A stretch of 64,000 nt of DNA from Paraburkholderia sejongensis (GCF_020880815.1 NZ_JAJITD010000001.1:62001-126000); one strand, 5' to 3'. Positions 26,546 through 36,703 are shown, numbered from the stretch's first letter. Translations and numbers: made by a program. The notes: generated by a model from the sequence alone, not told the origin.

Positions 26546-28948
26546 ATGAAACCAGTTGTGTCATTGTGCGTTTCGCTGGCCGCGCTGGCGGGCCTGTCGG
26601 GCGCCTGCGCCGCGGGCGCGGCGCCGTCCGCTGCCGCGTCCGTCGAGCGCGCGGCCTTGTCCGGTACGGCGGCACGTGCTGCGACGCCCGCGCCCGCAGC
26701 CGCAGCCACGCCCGCGCCCATGCCCGCAGTCGCAGCCGCAGCCACAGCGACGCCAACGCCCGCCGCCACCGCCCCAGCCGCGCCGGGCGCAACCACCACT
26801 CAGCTCTCCTTCGCGACGCTCGGCGCCTATCAGCCGCTCGCGCTGCGCGGCGTCGAGGACGCCCGCACCGTCAATCTCGGCGTGCGGCTCGACCGCGTGG
26901 TCACCGCCGCGCGGCTGCGTCTGCGCTACACGTATTCGCCGGCGCTGGTATTCGGGCTGTCGCATCTGAAGGTGTCGGTCAACAACGAGGTGGTCGCGAC
27001 CGTGCCGTTCGACCGCGAGCACGCGGGCCAGCTCGTGACCCAGGACATCGTGCTCGATCCGCGTTTCCTGACCGACTACAACCAGATCGGCCTGCGCCTG
27101 ATCGCGCATTACTCGCTCGATCATTGCGAGGAGCCGGAAAACTCGGCGTTGTGGGCGGACGTAAGTCCGTCGAGCGAATTCATTCTCGACACCGCGCCGA
27201 TCCGCTTGCCGGACGATCTCGCGCTGCTGCCCGCGCCGTTTTTCGATCGCCGCGACGCGGCGCGGCTGCGTCTGCCGTTCGTGCTGCCGGCGGGCGCCGG
27301 CAACGCGACGCTGCGCAGCGCCGGCGTGCTCGCGTCGTGGTTCGGCGCGCAGGCCGACTACCGTCAGGCGCGCTTCCCGGCGCTCGCGACCTTGCCGACC
27401 GACGCGCACGCGGTCGTGGTCGCGCGTGCCGCGCAGTTGCCGGCGGGACTTACGCTGCCGCCGGTCAATGGCCCGCTGCTGATGATCGCCGACAATCCGC
27501 TGGCGCCCGGCCGCAAGCTGCTGATCGTGACCGGCCGCGACGACGCCGAAGTCGACGCGGCCAGTACCGCGCTGGTGCTCGGCACGACCGCGCTCGCCGG
27601 CCCGGCGGTGCAGCTCGCGCGCGTCAGTGCCGGCGCGCCGCGCCAGCCGTACGATGCGCCGCGCTGGTTGCCGGTCGACCGGCCGGTCGCGTTCAGGGAG
27701 TTGATCGACGATCCGGCGCAACTGCAGGTGCGCGGCAGCTCGCCCGACGCGATCCGCCTGAACCTGCGAGTGCCCGCCGATCTGTATTCGTGGAACGGCA
27801 CCGGTGTGCCGCTGAAGCTGAAGTACCGCTACACCGCGCCGACCGTGCAGAACAACTCGGCGCTCGCGGTGCAGATCAACGATCAACTGGTGAAGTCGTA
27901 TCGCCTCGCGCTCGCCAGCGCCGACGATGCCCAGGGCCGTCTGCAATTGCCGGTGCTGTCGAACGCCAGCACGCGCAGCAGCAATGCGCTCGATATTCCG
28001 GCGTTCCGGGTCGGCAGCTCGAACCAGCTGCAGTTGCGCTTCAATCTCGATTCGCAGCGTACCGGGCTGTGCCAGGGCGTCGCGTCGAACCCGGTGCAGG
28101 CGGCGGTCGATCCCGATTCGACGATCGACTTTTCGAGCTTCGTGCATTTCGCGCGGATGCCGAACCTGGCGTTCTTCGCGAACAGCGGTTTTCCGTTCAC
28201 GCGCTATGCCGATCTGGCGCAGACCGCGATCGTGATTCCCGAGCACCCGGCGCCGCAGGAACTCGAAAGCCTGCTGACGATGCTCGGCCACATGGGGCAG
28301 TGGACCGGCTATCCGGCGCTGCGGGTACAGATCGCGCGGCCGGGCGAGATCGCGCAGCTCGGCGGCAAGGATCTGCTGGTGATCGGCGGCAACGGTTCGG
28401 CGCCGTGGCTCGCGCACTGGCCGCGTGCGTTGCCGTTGAGCATCGCCGGCGATGCGCAGCGCGCGGATGGGCAGGGTGGACCGGGCGGACCGGGTGGACA
28501 GGGTGGGCTCGCGCGCGCGTCGTTCGCGGTCGACGCGCAATGGCGCAACGGCGCGCGGCTGGCGGACGGCGGCGCGCGAATCGAACGCGACGGCCCGCTC
28601 GCCGCGCTGATGGGCTTCGAATTGCCGGGCAGCAAGGGCCGCAGCGTGGTCGCGCTGACCGCGACCGATCAGCAGCATCTGCCGCAACTGCTCGACATGC
28701 TCGAAAAGCCCGAGCGCGTCGCGCAACTGCAAGGCGACCTCGCGCTGCTGCGCGATGGCCGGCTCGACAGCATGCGGGTCGGCGATACCTACGTGGTCGG
28801 CTATGTGCCGTGGTATGCGCGGCTGTGGAGCAAGGCGATCCAGCATCCGGTGCTGCTCGGCGTACTCGGCGCGTTCGCCGGGCTGCTGCTCGCGATCGGT
28901 GCATTCACCGCGTTGCAGGAACTCGCCGCGCGGCGCCGGGGAGTGTGA
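26546..28948 (+). CDS. bcsB: Cellulose synthase regulatory subunit BcsB
   Basis: An 800-residue periplasmic protein anchored by a C-terminal helix. It has an N-terminal signal peptide, an Ala/Pro/Thr-rich linker (about 25-85), then the BcsB repeats of carbohydrate-binding and flavodoxin-like domains: FATLGAYQPLALRGVEDART, VSVNNEVVATVPFDRE, HYSLDHCEEPENSALWADVS and VHFARMPNLAFFANSGFPFT are family landmarks. The tail helix (about 770-790, VLLGVLGAFAGLLLAIGAF) is the segment that packs on BcsA. A Gly-rich insert GQGGPGGPGGQGG lies near residue 645. BcsB guides the glucan through the periplasm and is needed for BcsA activity. It is the first gene of the operon, ahead of bcsA by seven genes, which is unusual. 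Confidence 0.95.
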   Translation: MKPVVSLCVSLAALAGLSGACAAGAAPSAAASVERAALSGTAARAATPAPAAAATPAPMPAVAAAATATPTPAATAPAAPGATTTQLSFATLGAYQPLALRGVEDARTVNLGVRLDRVVTAARLRLRYTYSPALVFGLSHLKVSVNNEVVATVPFDREHAGQLVTQDIVLDPRFLTDYNQIGLRLIAHYSLDHCEEPENSALWADVSPSSEFILDTAPIRLPDDLALLPAPFFDRRDAARLRLPFVLPAGAGNATLRSAGVLASWFGAQADYRQARFPALATLPTDAHAVVVARAAQLPAGLTLPPVNGPLLMIADNPLAPGRKLLIVTGRDDAEVDAASTALVLGTTALAGPAVQLARVSAGAPRQPYDAPRWLPVDRPVAFRELIDDPAQLQVRGSSPDAIRLNLRVPADLYSWNGTGVPLKLKYRYTAPTVQNNSALAVQINDQLVKSYRLALASADDAQGRLQLPVLSNASTRSSNALDIPAFRVGSSNQLQLRFNLDSQRTGLCQGVASNPVQAAVDPDSTIDFSSFVHFARMPNLAFFANSGFPFTRYADLAQTAIVIPEHPAPQELESLLTMLGHMGQWTGYPALRVQIARPGEIAQLGGKDLLVIGGNGSAPWLAHWPRALPLSIAGDAQRADGQGGPGGPGGQGGLARASFAVDAQWRNGARLADGGARIERDGPLAALMGFELPGSKGRSVVALTATDQQHLPQLLDMLEKPERVAQLQGDLALLRDGRLDSMRVGDTYVVGYVPWYARLWSKAIQHPVLLGVLGAFAGLLLAIGAFTALQELAARRRGV

Positions 28949-28951
28949 GTG

Positions 28952-30256
28952 ATGAGGTTCGGGAAGGACGGGCTGCGAGTGGCGGCGCGAGCGGGGGTGT
29001 GGCGCGTGGGGGCACGCGCGTTGGCTGCGGCAGAAACGTTCGTATCGGCCGTTGTGGGCGCAGTCGCGTTGACTTTCGCGGCGAGCGGGTCGGCATCCGC
29101 CGCGCCGGCCGTGGCCACCGGCGCTGTAACCACTGCAATCGCCGCGACCGCCACGCCTACCGCAACCACCGCCACCTGCGGCGCCGCCGAATGGCCCCGC
29201 TGGCAGCAGTTCAAACGCGACTTCATCTCCGCCGACGGCCGCGTGATCGACGTCGGTTCGGCCGACGAGCGCACCGTGTCCGAAGGCCAGTCATACGCGT
29301 TGTTCTTCGCGCTCGTCGCGAACGATCGCGCGGCCTTCGACACGATCCTGCAATGGACCGAACAGCATCTCGCGCGCGGCGATCTGACCGCGCACCTGCC
29401 CGCATGGCTGTGGGGCCGCGACGCCGACAACCGCTTTGCGGTGCTCGACAGCAACGCGTCGTCGGATGCCGATCTGTGGATTGCCTATGCGCTGCTCGAA
29501 GCGGGCCACGCTTGGCACGAGCGCAGCTACACCGCGCGCGGCGCGGTGCTCGCGCGCCGCGTGCTCGACGAGGAAACGGCCAGCATGCCGGGTCTCGGTC
29601 TGACGCTGCTGCCCGGACCTGCCGGGTTTCATCCGGACGTCGATCTGTGGCGCGTGAATCCGAGCTATACGCCGCCGCAGGTGCTGCGCGGGCTCGCGAC
29701 GCGGCTGCCCGACGATGCGCGCTGGCCGCGTCTGCTCGCGAGCGCGAGCCGCGTGCTGGTCGATACCGCGCCGCGCGGCTTCGCGCCGGACTGGGCGCTG
29801 TATCGCGCGCATCGCGGCTTCGCGCCCGATCCGCAGACCCATGCGGAGAGCGCGTATAACGCGATTCGCGTGTATCTGTGGGCCGGCATGCTGGACCGCC
29901 GCGATCCGCTCGCGGCGACGCTGCTCGCGCACTATGCGCCGTTCGCGAGTTTTATCGCCGCGCACGGCGCGCCGCCGGAAAAGGTCGATACGAGCAATGG
30001 CGAGGCCGGCGCGAACATGGGCAACGCCGGTTTCTCGGCGGCGGCCGTGCCGCTGCTCGACGCGCGCGGTCAGCGCGCACTCGCCGATGCGCAGCTCGCC
30101 CGCGCCGCGCAACTCGATCGCGATGGCGCGGCCGGTTATTACACCAGCGTGCTGAGCCTGTTCGCGCTCGGCTGGCGCGAAGGCCGCTATCGGTTCGCCG
30201 TCGACGGCACGCTCGCTGCGCAGTGGAGCACGCCGTGTCGCGTCGCGTTGCAATGA
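28952..30256 (+). CDS. bcsZ: Cellulase BcsZ (glycoside hydrolase family 8)
   Basis: A 434-residue secreted endo-beta-1,4-glucanase. ATG 28952 is preceded by GGGGAG; GTG 28949 is also in frame. A long signal region (about 1-50, ending ASGSASA) leads to the GH8 domain: CGAAEWPRWQQFKRDFISAD, catalytic Glu in TVSEGQSYALFFAL, HLPAWLWG, SSDADLWIAYALLEA and the C-terminal ESAYNAIRVYLWAGM. In type II cellulose systems BcsZ sits in the periplasm and trims or edits the glucan. Its stop overlaps the bcsC start (ATGA). Confidence 0.95.
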   Translation: MRFGKDGLRVAARAGVWRVGARALAAAETFVSAVVGAVALTFAASGSASAAPAVATGAVTTAIAATATPTATTATCGAAEWPRWQQFKRDFISADGRVIDVGSADERTVSEGQSYALFFALVANDRAAFDTILQWTEQHLARGDLTAHLPAWLWGRDADNRFAVLDSNASSDADLWIAYALLEAGHAWHERSYTARGAVLARRVLDEETASMPGLGLTLLPGPAGFHPDVDLWRVNPSYTPPQVLRGLATRLPDDARWPRLLASASRVLVDTAPRGFAPDWALYRAHRGFAPDPQTHAESAYNAIRVYLWAGMLDRRDPLAATLLAHYAPFASFIAAHGAPPEKVDTSNGEAGANMGNAGFSAAAVPLLDARGQRALADAQLARAAQLDRDGAAGYYTSVLSLFALGWREGRYRFAVDGTLAAQWSTPCRVALQ

Positions 30257-33200
30257 GACGCGCGGCGCGACTCGGCGTGCTGGCGGCTGTCGTGGCGGTG
30301 CCGGTGGCGGTGAGCGCCCGCGCGCGCGCCGATACCAGGGAGCCCGAAGCAATCCGCGCGGCGGCGGTGACGCGACCGGCGGGGGTCGCCGGCTCGCCAG
30401 CCACAGCCGCTCGCGTCAGCGCCGCAGCGGATTTCCCGCCGCCGGCCGATCCCGCCGCGCAGCGCCTGCTCGCGACCGCGCGGATGTGGTCGACCAAACA
30501 TCGCGACGACCTCGCGCTGCAGGCGATCGACAAGGCGCTGCTGGTCGCGCCGGCCGACCCCGCGTTGCTCGCCGGGCAGGCGCGCATCCAGTTGCGTCTC
30601 GGCCGTGCGCAGGCCGCTCAGGCGACGCTCGCGAAGCTGCGCGCCAAAGCGCCCGACAACGCCGCGACCCAACAGATCGACGACGAATTCCGGGTCGCCA
30701 CCAACGGCCGCGAAGAGCTGGCCACCGTGCGCCTGCTCGCGCGCAGCGGCCAGTCCGCCGAAGCGGTGCGCCGTCTGCAACGGCTGTTTCCGCACGGCGC
30801 GCCATCCGGCTCGCTCGGCGCCGAGTACTACCAGATCCTCGCCGGTACCCCCGATGGCCGCGCGCAGGCGTTGGCCGCGCTGCATCGGCGCGTCGCCGCC
30901 GATCCGGGCGACCTCGACGCGGCGCTGGTGCTCGCCAATCTGCTGAACGCGCGCGCCGATACGCGCGCCGAGGCGAACCGCATCGCGTGGAATCTGGCGA
31001 CCCGGCCCGACTCCGACCGCGGCGCGTCGCTCGACACATGGCGTCACGTGCTGCAATCGGCGGGCGCGGATCCCGCGTATCTGGCCGCGCTGCGCGCGTA
31101 TTTGCAGCTGGTGCCGGACGACAGCGAATTTCGCGAGCGCGTCGGCGTGCTCGAAGCACAGCTCGAAGCGCAGCGGCAACTCGAACGCAACCCCGACTAC
31201 ATCGCGCAGCAGCGCGGCTTGCAGGCGCTCGCGCACAACGATCTGGCCGCCGCCGAGACGCTGCTCGCGCGTGCGGCCCAAGCGCGCCCCGACGATGCGC
31301 AAGCGCTCGGCGGTCTCGGTCTCGCGCGGATGCGGGCGGGCCGGCACGACGAAGCGCGCGCGCTGTTTCTGCGCGCGGCCGCGCTCGCGCCCGACAATCG
31401 CGGCAAATGGGAAGGCCTCGCGCGCACCGCGCAGTTCTGGGGCACGCTCGCGCAGGGTCGCGAGGCCGCCGCCGCGGGGCGCGCGCAGGATGCCGAGCGG
31501 GCCGCGCGCGCCGCGCTCGCGCAGCAGCCTGACAACGCGGACGCGCAGCTGATGCTCGCCGACGCGCTGCTCGCGCAACACGACTGGCCCGCGGCCGAAC
31601 CGCTGCTGCGCAAACTGCTGAACGCGCGCGAACCGAACCTCGCGGCGCTGCGCAGCACCCAGACGCTGTTCGAAAACACCGGCCGCGCCGCGCAGATCGA
31701 ACCGTTGCTCGACGCGCTGCAAAGCCGCTTTACGACGGCCGACGCTCGCGCGAGCGTCGCGCAGCTGCGCGCCGATCTGCTCGCGAAACAGGCGGATCAA
31801 CTGCTCGCCGACGGCGCGCGCGGGCCGGCCGCGCAGCGTTACGAAGCGGCGCTGCGCAGCGAGCCTGACGCGCCGTGGACCCGTTTCGCGCTCGCGCGTC
31901 TGTACCGCGATCTCGGATTGCCGCAACTCGGCCGCGCCGTGATGGACGAAGGTCTCGCGCTGTCGGGCTCGCCGCAAATGCGCTACGCGAGCGCGCTGTA
32001 TCGCAATTCGCTCGACGACGTCGGCGGCGCGCAAGCGGTGCTCGCGCTGATTGCCGAGCCGGACCGCAGCGACGGCATGCGCGCGCTCGAACGCAATCTG
32101 CACACGCAGCAGCGGCTCGCCGACGCGCGCGCCGCATTCGCGCGCGACGATCGCGAGGCCACCGCGCGCGCGCTCGACGATGCGCGCACGCTCGCCGGCG
32201 ACGATCCGAATCTGCTCGCCGCGGTCGGCGCGCAGTGGATCGACGCGGGCGAGCCCGACCGCGGTCTCGCGTTGCTCGGCGACTGGCTCGCCGCGCATCC
32301 GCGCGAGGCCCAGACCGACGTCGACCTGCGGCTGCGTTACGGCGACCTGCTCGGCAGCGCGCGCCGCGATGACGAACTAACCGCGTGGCTGCAACAGTTG
32401 CGCGACGACCGCACGCTCAAACTGGACGCCGCGCAAACCGCGCGGCTCGAAGACCAGGCGCTGCGCGCCGCGTTGCGCGAGACCGACGCGGCGCTCGATC
32501 GTGAGGATTTCGAAGCAGCGCGGCAACGGCTCGCGACGGTCAGCGCGGCGGGGCGGCGCGACCGACGCTACACGCTCGAACTTGCCGATCTGCAGCGCGC
32601 GCAAGGCGACTATGCGGCCGCGCGCGCGACGCTCGCGCCGCTGCTCGCCGCGCAGCCGGACGATGCCGACGCGCGACTGGCGCTCGCCCGCGTGCTGGAG
32701 CAGGACGGCGAGCGGCGCGCCGCGCTGCGGGTCGTGCACGACGTGCTCGAGAACGCCGCGCCCGACGACATCGATACGCGCCTCGCCGCCGCGCGCCGGC
32801 TCGCCGCGCTGAACCAGCCGCGCGACGCGCAGCAGGTCACCGCGGCGTTGCGCGTCGCGTATCCGGCGCGCGCGGACGTGACCGTGCAAAGCGGCCGCAT
32901 CGCGGCAGACCTCGGTCACTACGAGGACGCGGTGTCGCTGTACCGGCTCTCGCTTGCGCAGGAACGCGCGAGCGGCGTCGGCGCGGGCCCGGACGGCACG
33001 CCCGCGCAGGCGGCGCTCGCCGATCTCGAACAGCGCCGCAATCCGCTGCTCGAAACCGGCTGGCTGCCCGCGTACAAATCGGGCGATGCCGGCATCTCGC
33101 GGCTGAGCGCCTGGCAGGTGCCGGTGTACGTGCAGATTCCGTACCGCTACGACGGCCATTTTTTCGCGCACATCGATACCGTGCGGCTCGATCCGGGCAA

Positions 33201-34266
33201 GCTCGACCTGAGCGCCGCCAATCAGTCCGCGCTGGACGGCTTCGGCACGATCGGCGCGGCCGACCGCAAGCTCGCGGCGCCGGTCACGTTGCCGAACGGC
33301 GTGGTGCTGCCGGGCGCGTCGCTAGACGATCGTCTCGCGCAGCTCGCGAAATCGCCGTATCTGCCGCGCCCGGTCACCGGCGTCGCGCTCGGCGCCGGCT
33401 ATACGTCCGACGCATGGCGCGTCGATGCCGGCACGACGCCGCTCGGTTTTCCGGTGCATTACCTGGTCGGCGGCGTGCGCTATCGGTTCGATCTCGGCCC
33501 GGCGAGCTTCTCGGTGAGCGGCTCGCGCCGCCCGGTCACCAGTAGTCAGCTGTCCTACGCGGGTATGCAGGATCCGGTGACCGGCATCGTGTGGGGCGGC
33601 GTGCGCCGCGACGGCATCGACCAGCGCGCATCGGTCGATGTCGGCACGCTCAACCTGTTCGCCGAACTGGGTCTGGCCGAGCTGACCGGGCGCAACGTCG
33701 CCAGCAATCAGGAACTCACGCTGCGCAGCGGTTTCTCGCTGCCGGTCTGGCGGCGCGCGAATAGCCAGGTGAGCACCCAGGTGAGCACCGGCCTCGTCGG
33801 CAACGCGTGGCACTACACGAACAATCTGCGTTTCTATTCGTACGGGCAGGGCGGCTATTACAGCCCGCAACGCTATCTGTCGCTCGGTGTGCCGCTCGAA
33901 TGGATCGGCCGGCGCGGCGCGCTGAAGTGGGATCTGAGCGCGACGCTGGGCGTGTCGAACTCGTATGAGAAAAGCTCGCCGTACTACCCGATCGGCTTGC
34001 CGTCGTCGCCGTCGCTGAACGGCGCGCCCGCGATCGGTCCGTACGAGGGCGGCTCGACGCGCGGCGTCGCGTTTTCGTACGGCGTGGCCGGCAGCGTCGA
34101 GTACCGCTTCAATCCGCATCTGCAGATGGGCGCGCAGTTCAGCATCGATCGTTCGCACGACTATGCACCGAGCGCGGGGCTCGTCTATCTGCGCTACACG
34201 TTCGATTCGCGCAAGCAGGACTACCGTCTGTCGCCGCAGCCGGTGCGACTTTATTCGAGCTATTGA
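30253..34266 (+). CDS. bcsC: Cellulose export protein BcsC (TPR scaffold plus outer-membrane barrel)
   Basis: A 1337-residue protein starting at ATG 30253, overlapping bcsZ. A short signal peptide (MRRAARLGVLAAVVAVPVAV...ARA) is followed by many TPR units over residues about 50-930, recognisable by repeating A-x-G-x-x-A and P-D-x-A patterns such as QALGGLGLARMRAGRHDEAR. The C-terminal about 400 residues form the BCSC_C beta-barrel domain (QVPVYVQIPYRYDGHFFAHI, ending in an aromatic YSSY). It is the periplasmic conduit and outer-membrane pore for cellulose. The length is slightly above the E. coli protein (1157 residues), mainly through extra TPRs. Confidence 0.93.
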   Translation: MRRAARLGVLAAVVAVPVAVSARARADTREPEAIRAAAVTRPAGVAGSPATAARVSAAADFPPPADPAAQRLLATARMWSTKHRDDLALQAIDKALLVAPADPALLAGQARIQLRLGRAQAAQATLAKLRAKAPDNAATQQIDDEFRVATNGREELATVRLLARSGQSAEAVRRLQRLFPHGAPSGSLGAEYYQILAGTPDGRAQALAALHRRVAADPGDLDAALVLANLLNARADTRAEANRIAWNLATRPDSDRGASLDTWRHVLQSAGADPAYLAALRAYLQLVPDDSEFRERVGVLEAQLEAQRQLERNPDYIAQQRGLQALAHNDLAAAETLLARAAQARPDDAQALGGLGLARMRAGRHDEARALFLRAAALAPDNRGKWEGLARTAQFWGTLAQGREAAAAGRAQDAERAARAALAQQPDNADAQLMLADALLAQHDWPAAEPLLRKLLNAREPNLAALRSTQTLFENTGRAAQIEPLLDALQSRFTTADARASVAQLRADLLAKQADQLLADGARGPAAQRYEAALRSEPDAPWTRFALARLYRDLGLPQLGRAVMDEGLALSGSPQMRYASALYRNSLDDVGGAQAVLALIAEPDRSDGMRALERNLHTQQRLADARAAFARDDREATARALDDARTLAGDDPNLLAAVGAQWIDAGEPDRGLALLGDWLAAHPREAQTDVDLRLRYGDLLGSARRDDELTAWLQQLRDDRTLKLDAAQTARLEDQALRAALRETDAALDREDFEAARQRLATVSAAGRRDRRYTLELADLQRAQGDYAAARATLAPLLAAQPDDADARLALARVLEQDGERRAALRVVHDVLENAAPDDIDTRLAAARRLAALNQPRDAQQVTAALRVAYPARADVTVQSGRIAADLGHYEDAVSLYRLSLAQERASGVGAGPDGTPAQAALADLEQRRNPLLETGWLPAYKSGDAGISRLSAWQVPVYVQIPYRYDGHFFAHIDTVRLDPGKLDLSAANQSALDGFGTIGAADRKLAAPVTLPNGVVLPGASLDDRLAQLAKSPYLPRPVTGVALGAGYTSDAWRVDAGTTPLGFPVHYLVGGVRYRFDLGPASFSVSGSRRPVTSSQLSYAGMQDPVTGIVWGGVRRDGIDQRASVDVGTLNLFAELGLAELTGRNVASNQELTLRSGFSLPVWRRANSQVSTQVSTGLVGNAWHYTNNLRFYSYGQGGYYSPQRYLSLGVPLEWIGRRGALKWDLSATLGVSNSYEKSSPYYPIGLPSSPSLNGAPAIGPYEGGSTRGVAFSYGVAGSVEYRFNPHLQMGAQFSIDRSHDYAPSAGLVYLRYTFDSRKQDYRLSPQPVRLYSSY

Positions 34267-34298
34267 ACCGCGATGCCATCAGACGAGGGACAGCACCC

Positions 34299-36479
34299 GT
34301 GAACACCGCTTCCAGCCCAGCCGAACCTGGTCCGTCGGTCCTCGCGCTCGGCCGCCGGCTCTTGCGCGCGTTCGGGCGAGCCGGCGCGCAACGCGCCGCG
34401 GCGCGCGCGGGCCGGCTCGCGATCGAGGCATTGCCCGCCGAATGGGCGGCGCTCGAAACGGGCAAGCTCTACGCGATCTACGCGGCGCCGCGCACGCCGG
34501 GCACCGATGCGCTGCTGTGGGACAGCGCGCGCGCCGCGCGCACGCGCGACGTGACGGTGGTGCTCGCGCGCGAGCGCGCGGCGGTCGCCGCGCGACTGCG
34601 CGAGCTAGGCTTCGGCAGCGGCGCGCCGGCCGCGGGCTGGCCGCGCAATCTGAACGTGCTGGCGATGCCGCCGCTGACCGACGCGCACGCGCCGGGCGAG
34701 GGCGATGCGCATCGGCTCGCGGATGAGCCGGGGCCCGGCGGCGGCCAGCCGCACACCGCCGGTGATCCGGCCAGCGCGCTGCCGGCCGGGCGCGTCGCGC
34801 CGCTCGCCCGACTGTTCGGCGGCTTGCGCGCGCTCAAGCGTTTCGGCTTGCGCGCCCGCGCGCTGTATTTCATCGAAGGCGCGGAGCGCTGGTTCGACTG
34901 GGACGACGCGGCCGCGCTCGCGCACGAAGGCCGCATGCTGGCGAACTGGTGCGCGGCGCGCCGCATCACGATGGTGCTGCTGCTCGGCGTCGACAGCGAG
35001 GCCGCCGGTGACGAGGCCGGATCGTCCCCGTGCGGCGCGTTGCACAGCGCCGCCGGGCACGCCAGCCGCAACGCTTTCCACGCGGCCTGCGCGGGCGTCG
35101 CGCGGATGGAGTCGACGCACGGCGAACTGCTGTGGCACGCGGACTTCTGGCGCGCGGATCGCACGCTGGTGACCGGCGAAGTGCGCGCGCTGCGCTTTAC
35201 CGAAGGCGGCCGCCTGAGCGTCGCCGCCGACACCCCGGCCGCGCTCGCCGCGCGCGGCGACGGCCTGCTCGCGCGCGACGAACAGCGCGTGGTGGTGAGC
35301 CGCGCGGTGGTGCGCGGCCACGAAGCGTGGCTGCCGCCGCAGTGGGAGGTGTACGCCGATCACGCCGCGGTGCTGACCGCGTGCGCCGATGCGCAGGCGG
35401 CGACCGTGGTGCTCGATTACGCGGGCGGCGCGCAGCTCGAAGCGCTGTGCGCGACGATCCACGCGCTGCGCCGCCGGGCCGGCCGCGCGCTGAAAATCGT
35501 GGTCGCCGAGCGCGGCGAAGTGCTGCGCCATCAATACGAACTGCTGGTGCTGACGCTCGGCGTGAACCTCGTGCTCGGCCGCGATCTGCCGTTCTCGCGG
35601 CTGCAGTCGCTGCTGCAATCGTTGCAGGGACAGCTCTATACACGCGCGCTGGTCGCCGACTATCGCAGCGCGTTGAGCGCCGCGCTGAGCGACGACGTGC
35701 GCGGCTATCTGCCGGCCGGCGCGTTCTGCGAACAGGTGCGCAGCGTGCTCGAACGCAGCGCCGCGTTGCAGTTGCCGCATGTGCTGGTCAAGCTCACGCT
35801 GCTGCCGCAAACCGCGCACGTCGACGCGCTGCGGCACTGCGTGCCGCGCCGCGCGGGCGACGTGCTGACCGCCGACGCATCGCACCTGTACGTGTTCCTG
35901 TTCGCGTGCCGGCTCGCCGATGCGGACGCCGCGCTCGCGCGCATCGTCGAGGTGCCGGTCGCGCAGCTCGCGGCGACGCTCGTGCATCTGCCGGAGCAGC
36001 GCATCGGCGCCGAGCTGGACGCGCTGGAGGCGCTGAACCGGCGCACGCGGATTGCCGATTACAGCGATCTGTTCGCCGCGCCGGCCGCGGGGCCGGCGGC
36101 GGCTGTGCAGGCGAGTTCGCCGCACGCGGCGCGGCTCGCCGCCGACCAGTTGGCGCAGGTCGAGGCGGCGCTGGTCGATGCGCGCGCGCAACTTCACCAC
36201 GACGATTCGGGCGGCCACGCTGCGTCGCGGACGCCGGGTGCCTGGCACAGCGAACCAACGCGAATCGCTGTCGCGGGCGATCGAAGCGGCGCGACCGATG
36301 GCACTAGCGCGCCCGATGGAGCGCACGCAGCCGATGGCACGAGCGCGGCCGACGCCGCCGCCCGTGCGGCCGCCACCGCTCAATCGCCAGCGGCACCCAC
36401 CCCCACCCCCACCCCCACACCCGCGCGCCGGCGCGCGCAACGCTGCGCGATGCCGGTACGCGCGAGGAGCGGCACATGA
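34299..36479 (+). CDS. bcsE: BcsE-like c-di-GMP-binding cellulose regulator
   Basis: A 726-residue protein from GTG 34299, chosen for the GAGGGA upstream; a TTG at 34263 overlapping the bcsC stop is an alternative. It has the BcsE layout: a degenerate receiver/ATPase-like N-terminal region and a GIL-type C-terminal part (VVLDYAGGAQLEALCATIHA, RGEVLRHQYELLVLTLGVNL, GRDLPFSRLQSLLQSLQG). I cannot place the RxxD c-di-GMP motif with certainty. BcsE boosts cellulose output and recruits BcsF/BcsG in enterobacteria. The last 100 or so residues are low-complexity (GTSAPDGAHAADGTSAADAA, then a PTPTPTPTP run), unusual for the family. The stop overlaps bcsF (ATGA). Confidence 0.85.
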   Translation: MNTASSPAEPGPSVLALGRRLLRAFGRAGAQRAAARAGRLAIEALPAEWAALETGKLYAIYAAPRTPGTDALLWDSARAARTRDVTVVLARERAAVAARLRELGFGSGAPAAGWPRNLNVLAMPPLTDAHAPGEGDAHRLADEPGPGGGQPHTAGDPASALPAGRVAPLARLFGGLRALKRFGLRARALYFIEGAERWFDWDDAAALAHEGRMLANWCAARRITMVLLLGVDSEAAGDEAGSSPCGALHSAAGHASRNAFHAACAGVARMESTHGELLWHADFWRADRTLVTGEVRALRFTEGGRLSVAADTPAALAARGDGLLARDEQRVVVSRAVVRGHEAWLPPQWEVYADHAAVLTACADAQAATVVLDYAGGAQLEALCATIHALRRRAGRALKIVVAERGEVLRHQYELLVLTLGVNLVLGRDLPFSRLQSLLQSLQGQLYTRALVADYRSALSAALSDDVRGYLPAGAFCEQVRSVLERSAALQLPHVLVKLTLLPQTAHVDALRHCVPRRAGDVLTADASHLYVFLFACRLADADAALARIVEVPVAQLAATLVHLPEQRIGAELDALEALNRRTRIADYSDLFAAPAAGPAAAVQASSPHAARLAADQLAQVEAALVDARAQLHHDDSGGHAASRTPGAWHSEPTRIAVAGDRSGATDGTSAPDGAHAADGTSAADAAARAAATAQSPAAPTPTPTPTPARRRAQRCAMPVRARSGT

Positions 36480-36703
36480 TCGAATGGCTTCTGATGTGTT
36501 TCGCGACCGGCCTGTTGCTCGCGCTGCCGGTATGGATCGTCTGGCAGCGCGCCGGTTCGCGGCGCGCGCTCGCGGCGATGCGCGGCTTCGATCCGCGCGA
36601 CGCGGTGCGCTGCGAGATCGAAGCGGTCGCGCTGCACGCGCGTCTGTTGCCGAGCGCGGACGCCGGCCCCGCAGCGGCCGCCGATAGCGGGGAGCGCCGA
36701 TGA
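36476..36703 (+). CDS. bcsF: BcsF-like single-helix membrane protein
   Basis: A 75-residue protein with one N-terminal membrane helix (MIEWLLMCFATGLLLALPVW) followed by a basic cytoplasmic segment (QRAGSRRALAAMRGF). This and its place directly after bcsE match BcsF, the small anchor that tethers BcsE to the synthase and BcsG. Sequence identity to E. coli BcsF is not obvious by eye, so the call rests on size, topology and order. It overlaps both neighbours by four bases. Confidence 0.75.
   Translation: MIEWLLMCFATGLLLALPVWIVWQRAGSRRALAAMRGFDPRDAVRCEIEAVALHARLLPSADAGPAAAADSGERR

Noticed and set aside
26660..26790. GC-rich repeat in bcsB considered as a separate repeat element
   Set aside because: It encodes the Ala/Pro/Thr linker after the signal peptide and is explained by coding sequence.
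30187..32298. Long antisense frames over bcsC, and others over bcsE and bcsA (34605-37076, 38784-41597)
   Set aside because: Low-complexity Arg/Ala translations opposite well-supported bcs genes; no ribosome binding sites or domains.
36396..36424. ACCCCC tandem repeat in bcsE considered as a CRISPR-like or phase-variation element
   Set aside because: It is a short in-frame Pro-Thr codon repeat, with no spacers; only a few units, so phase variation is not supported beyond noting it.
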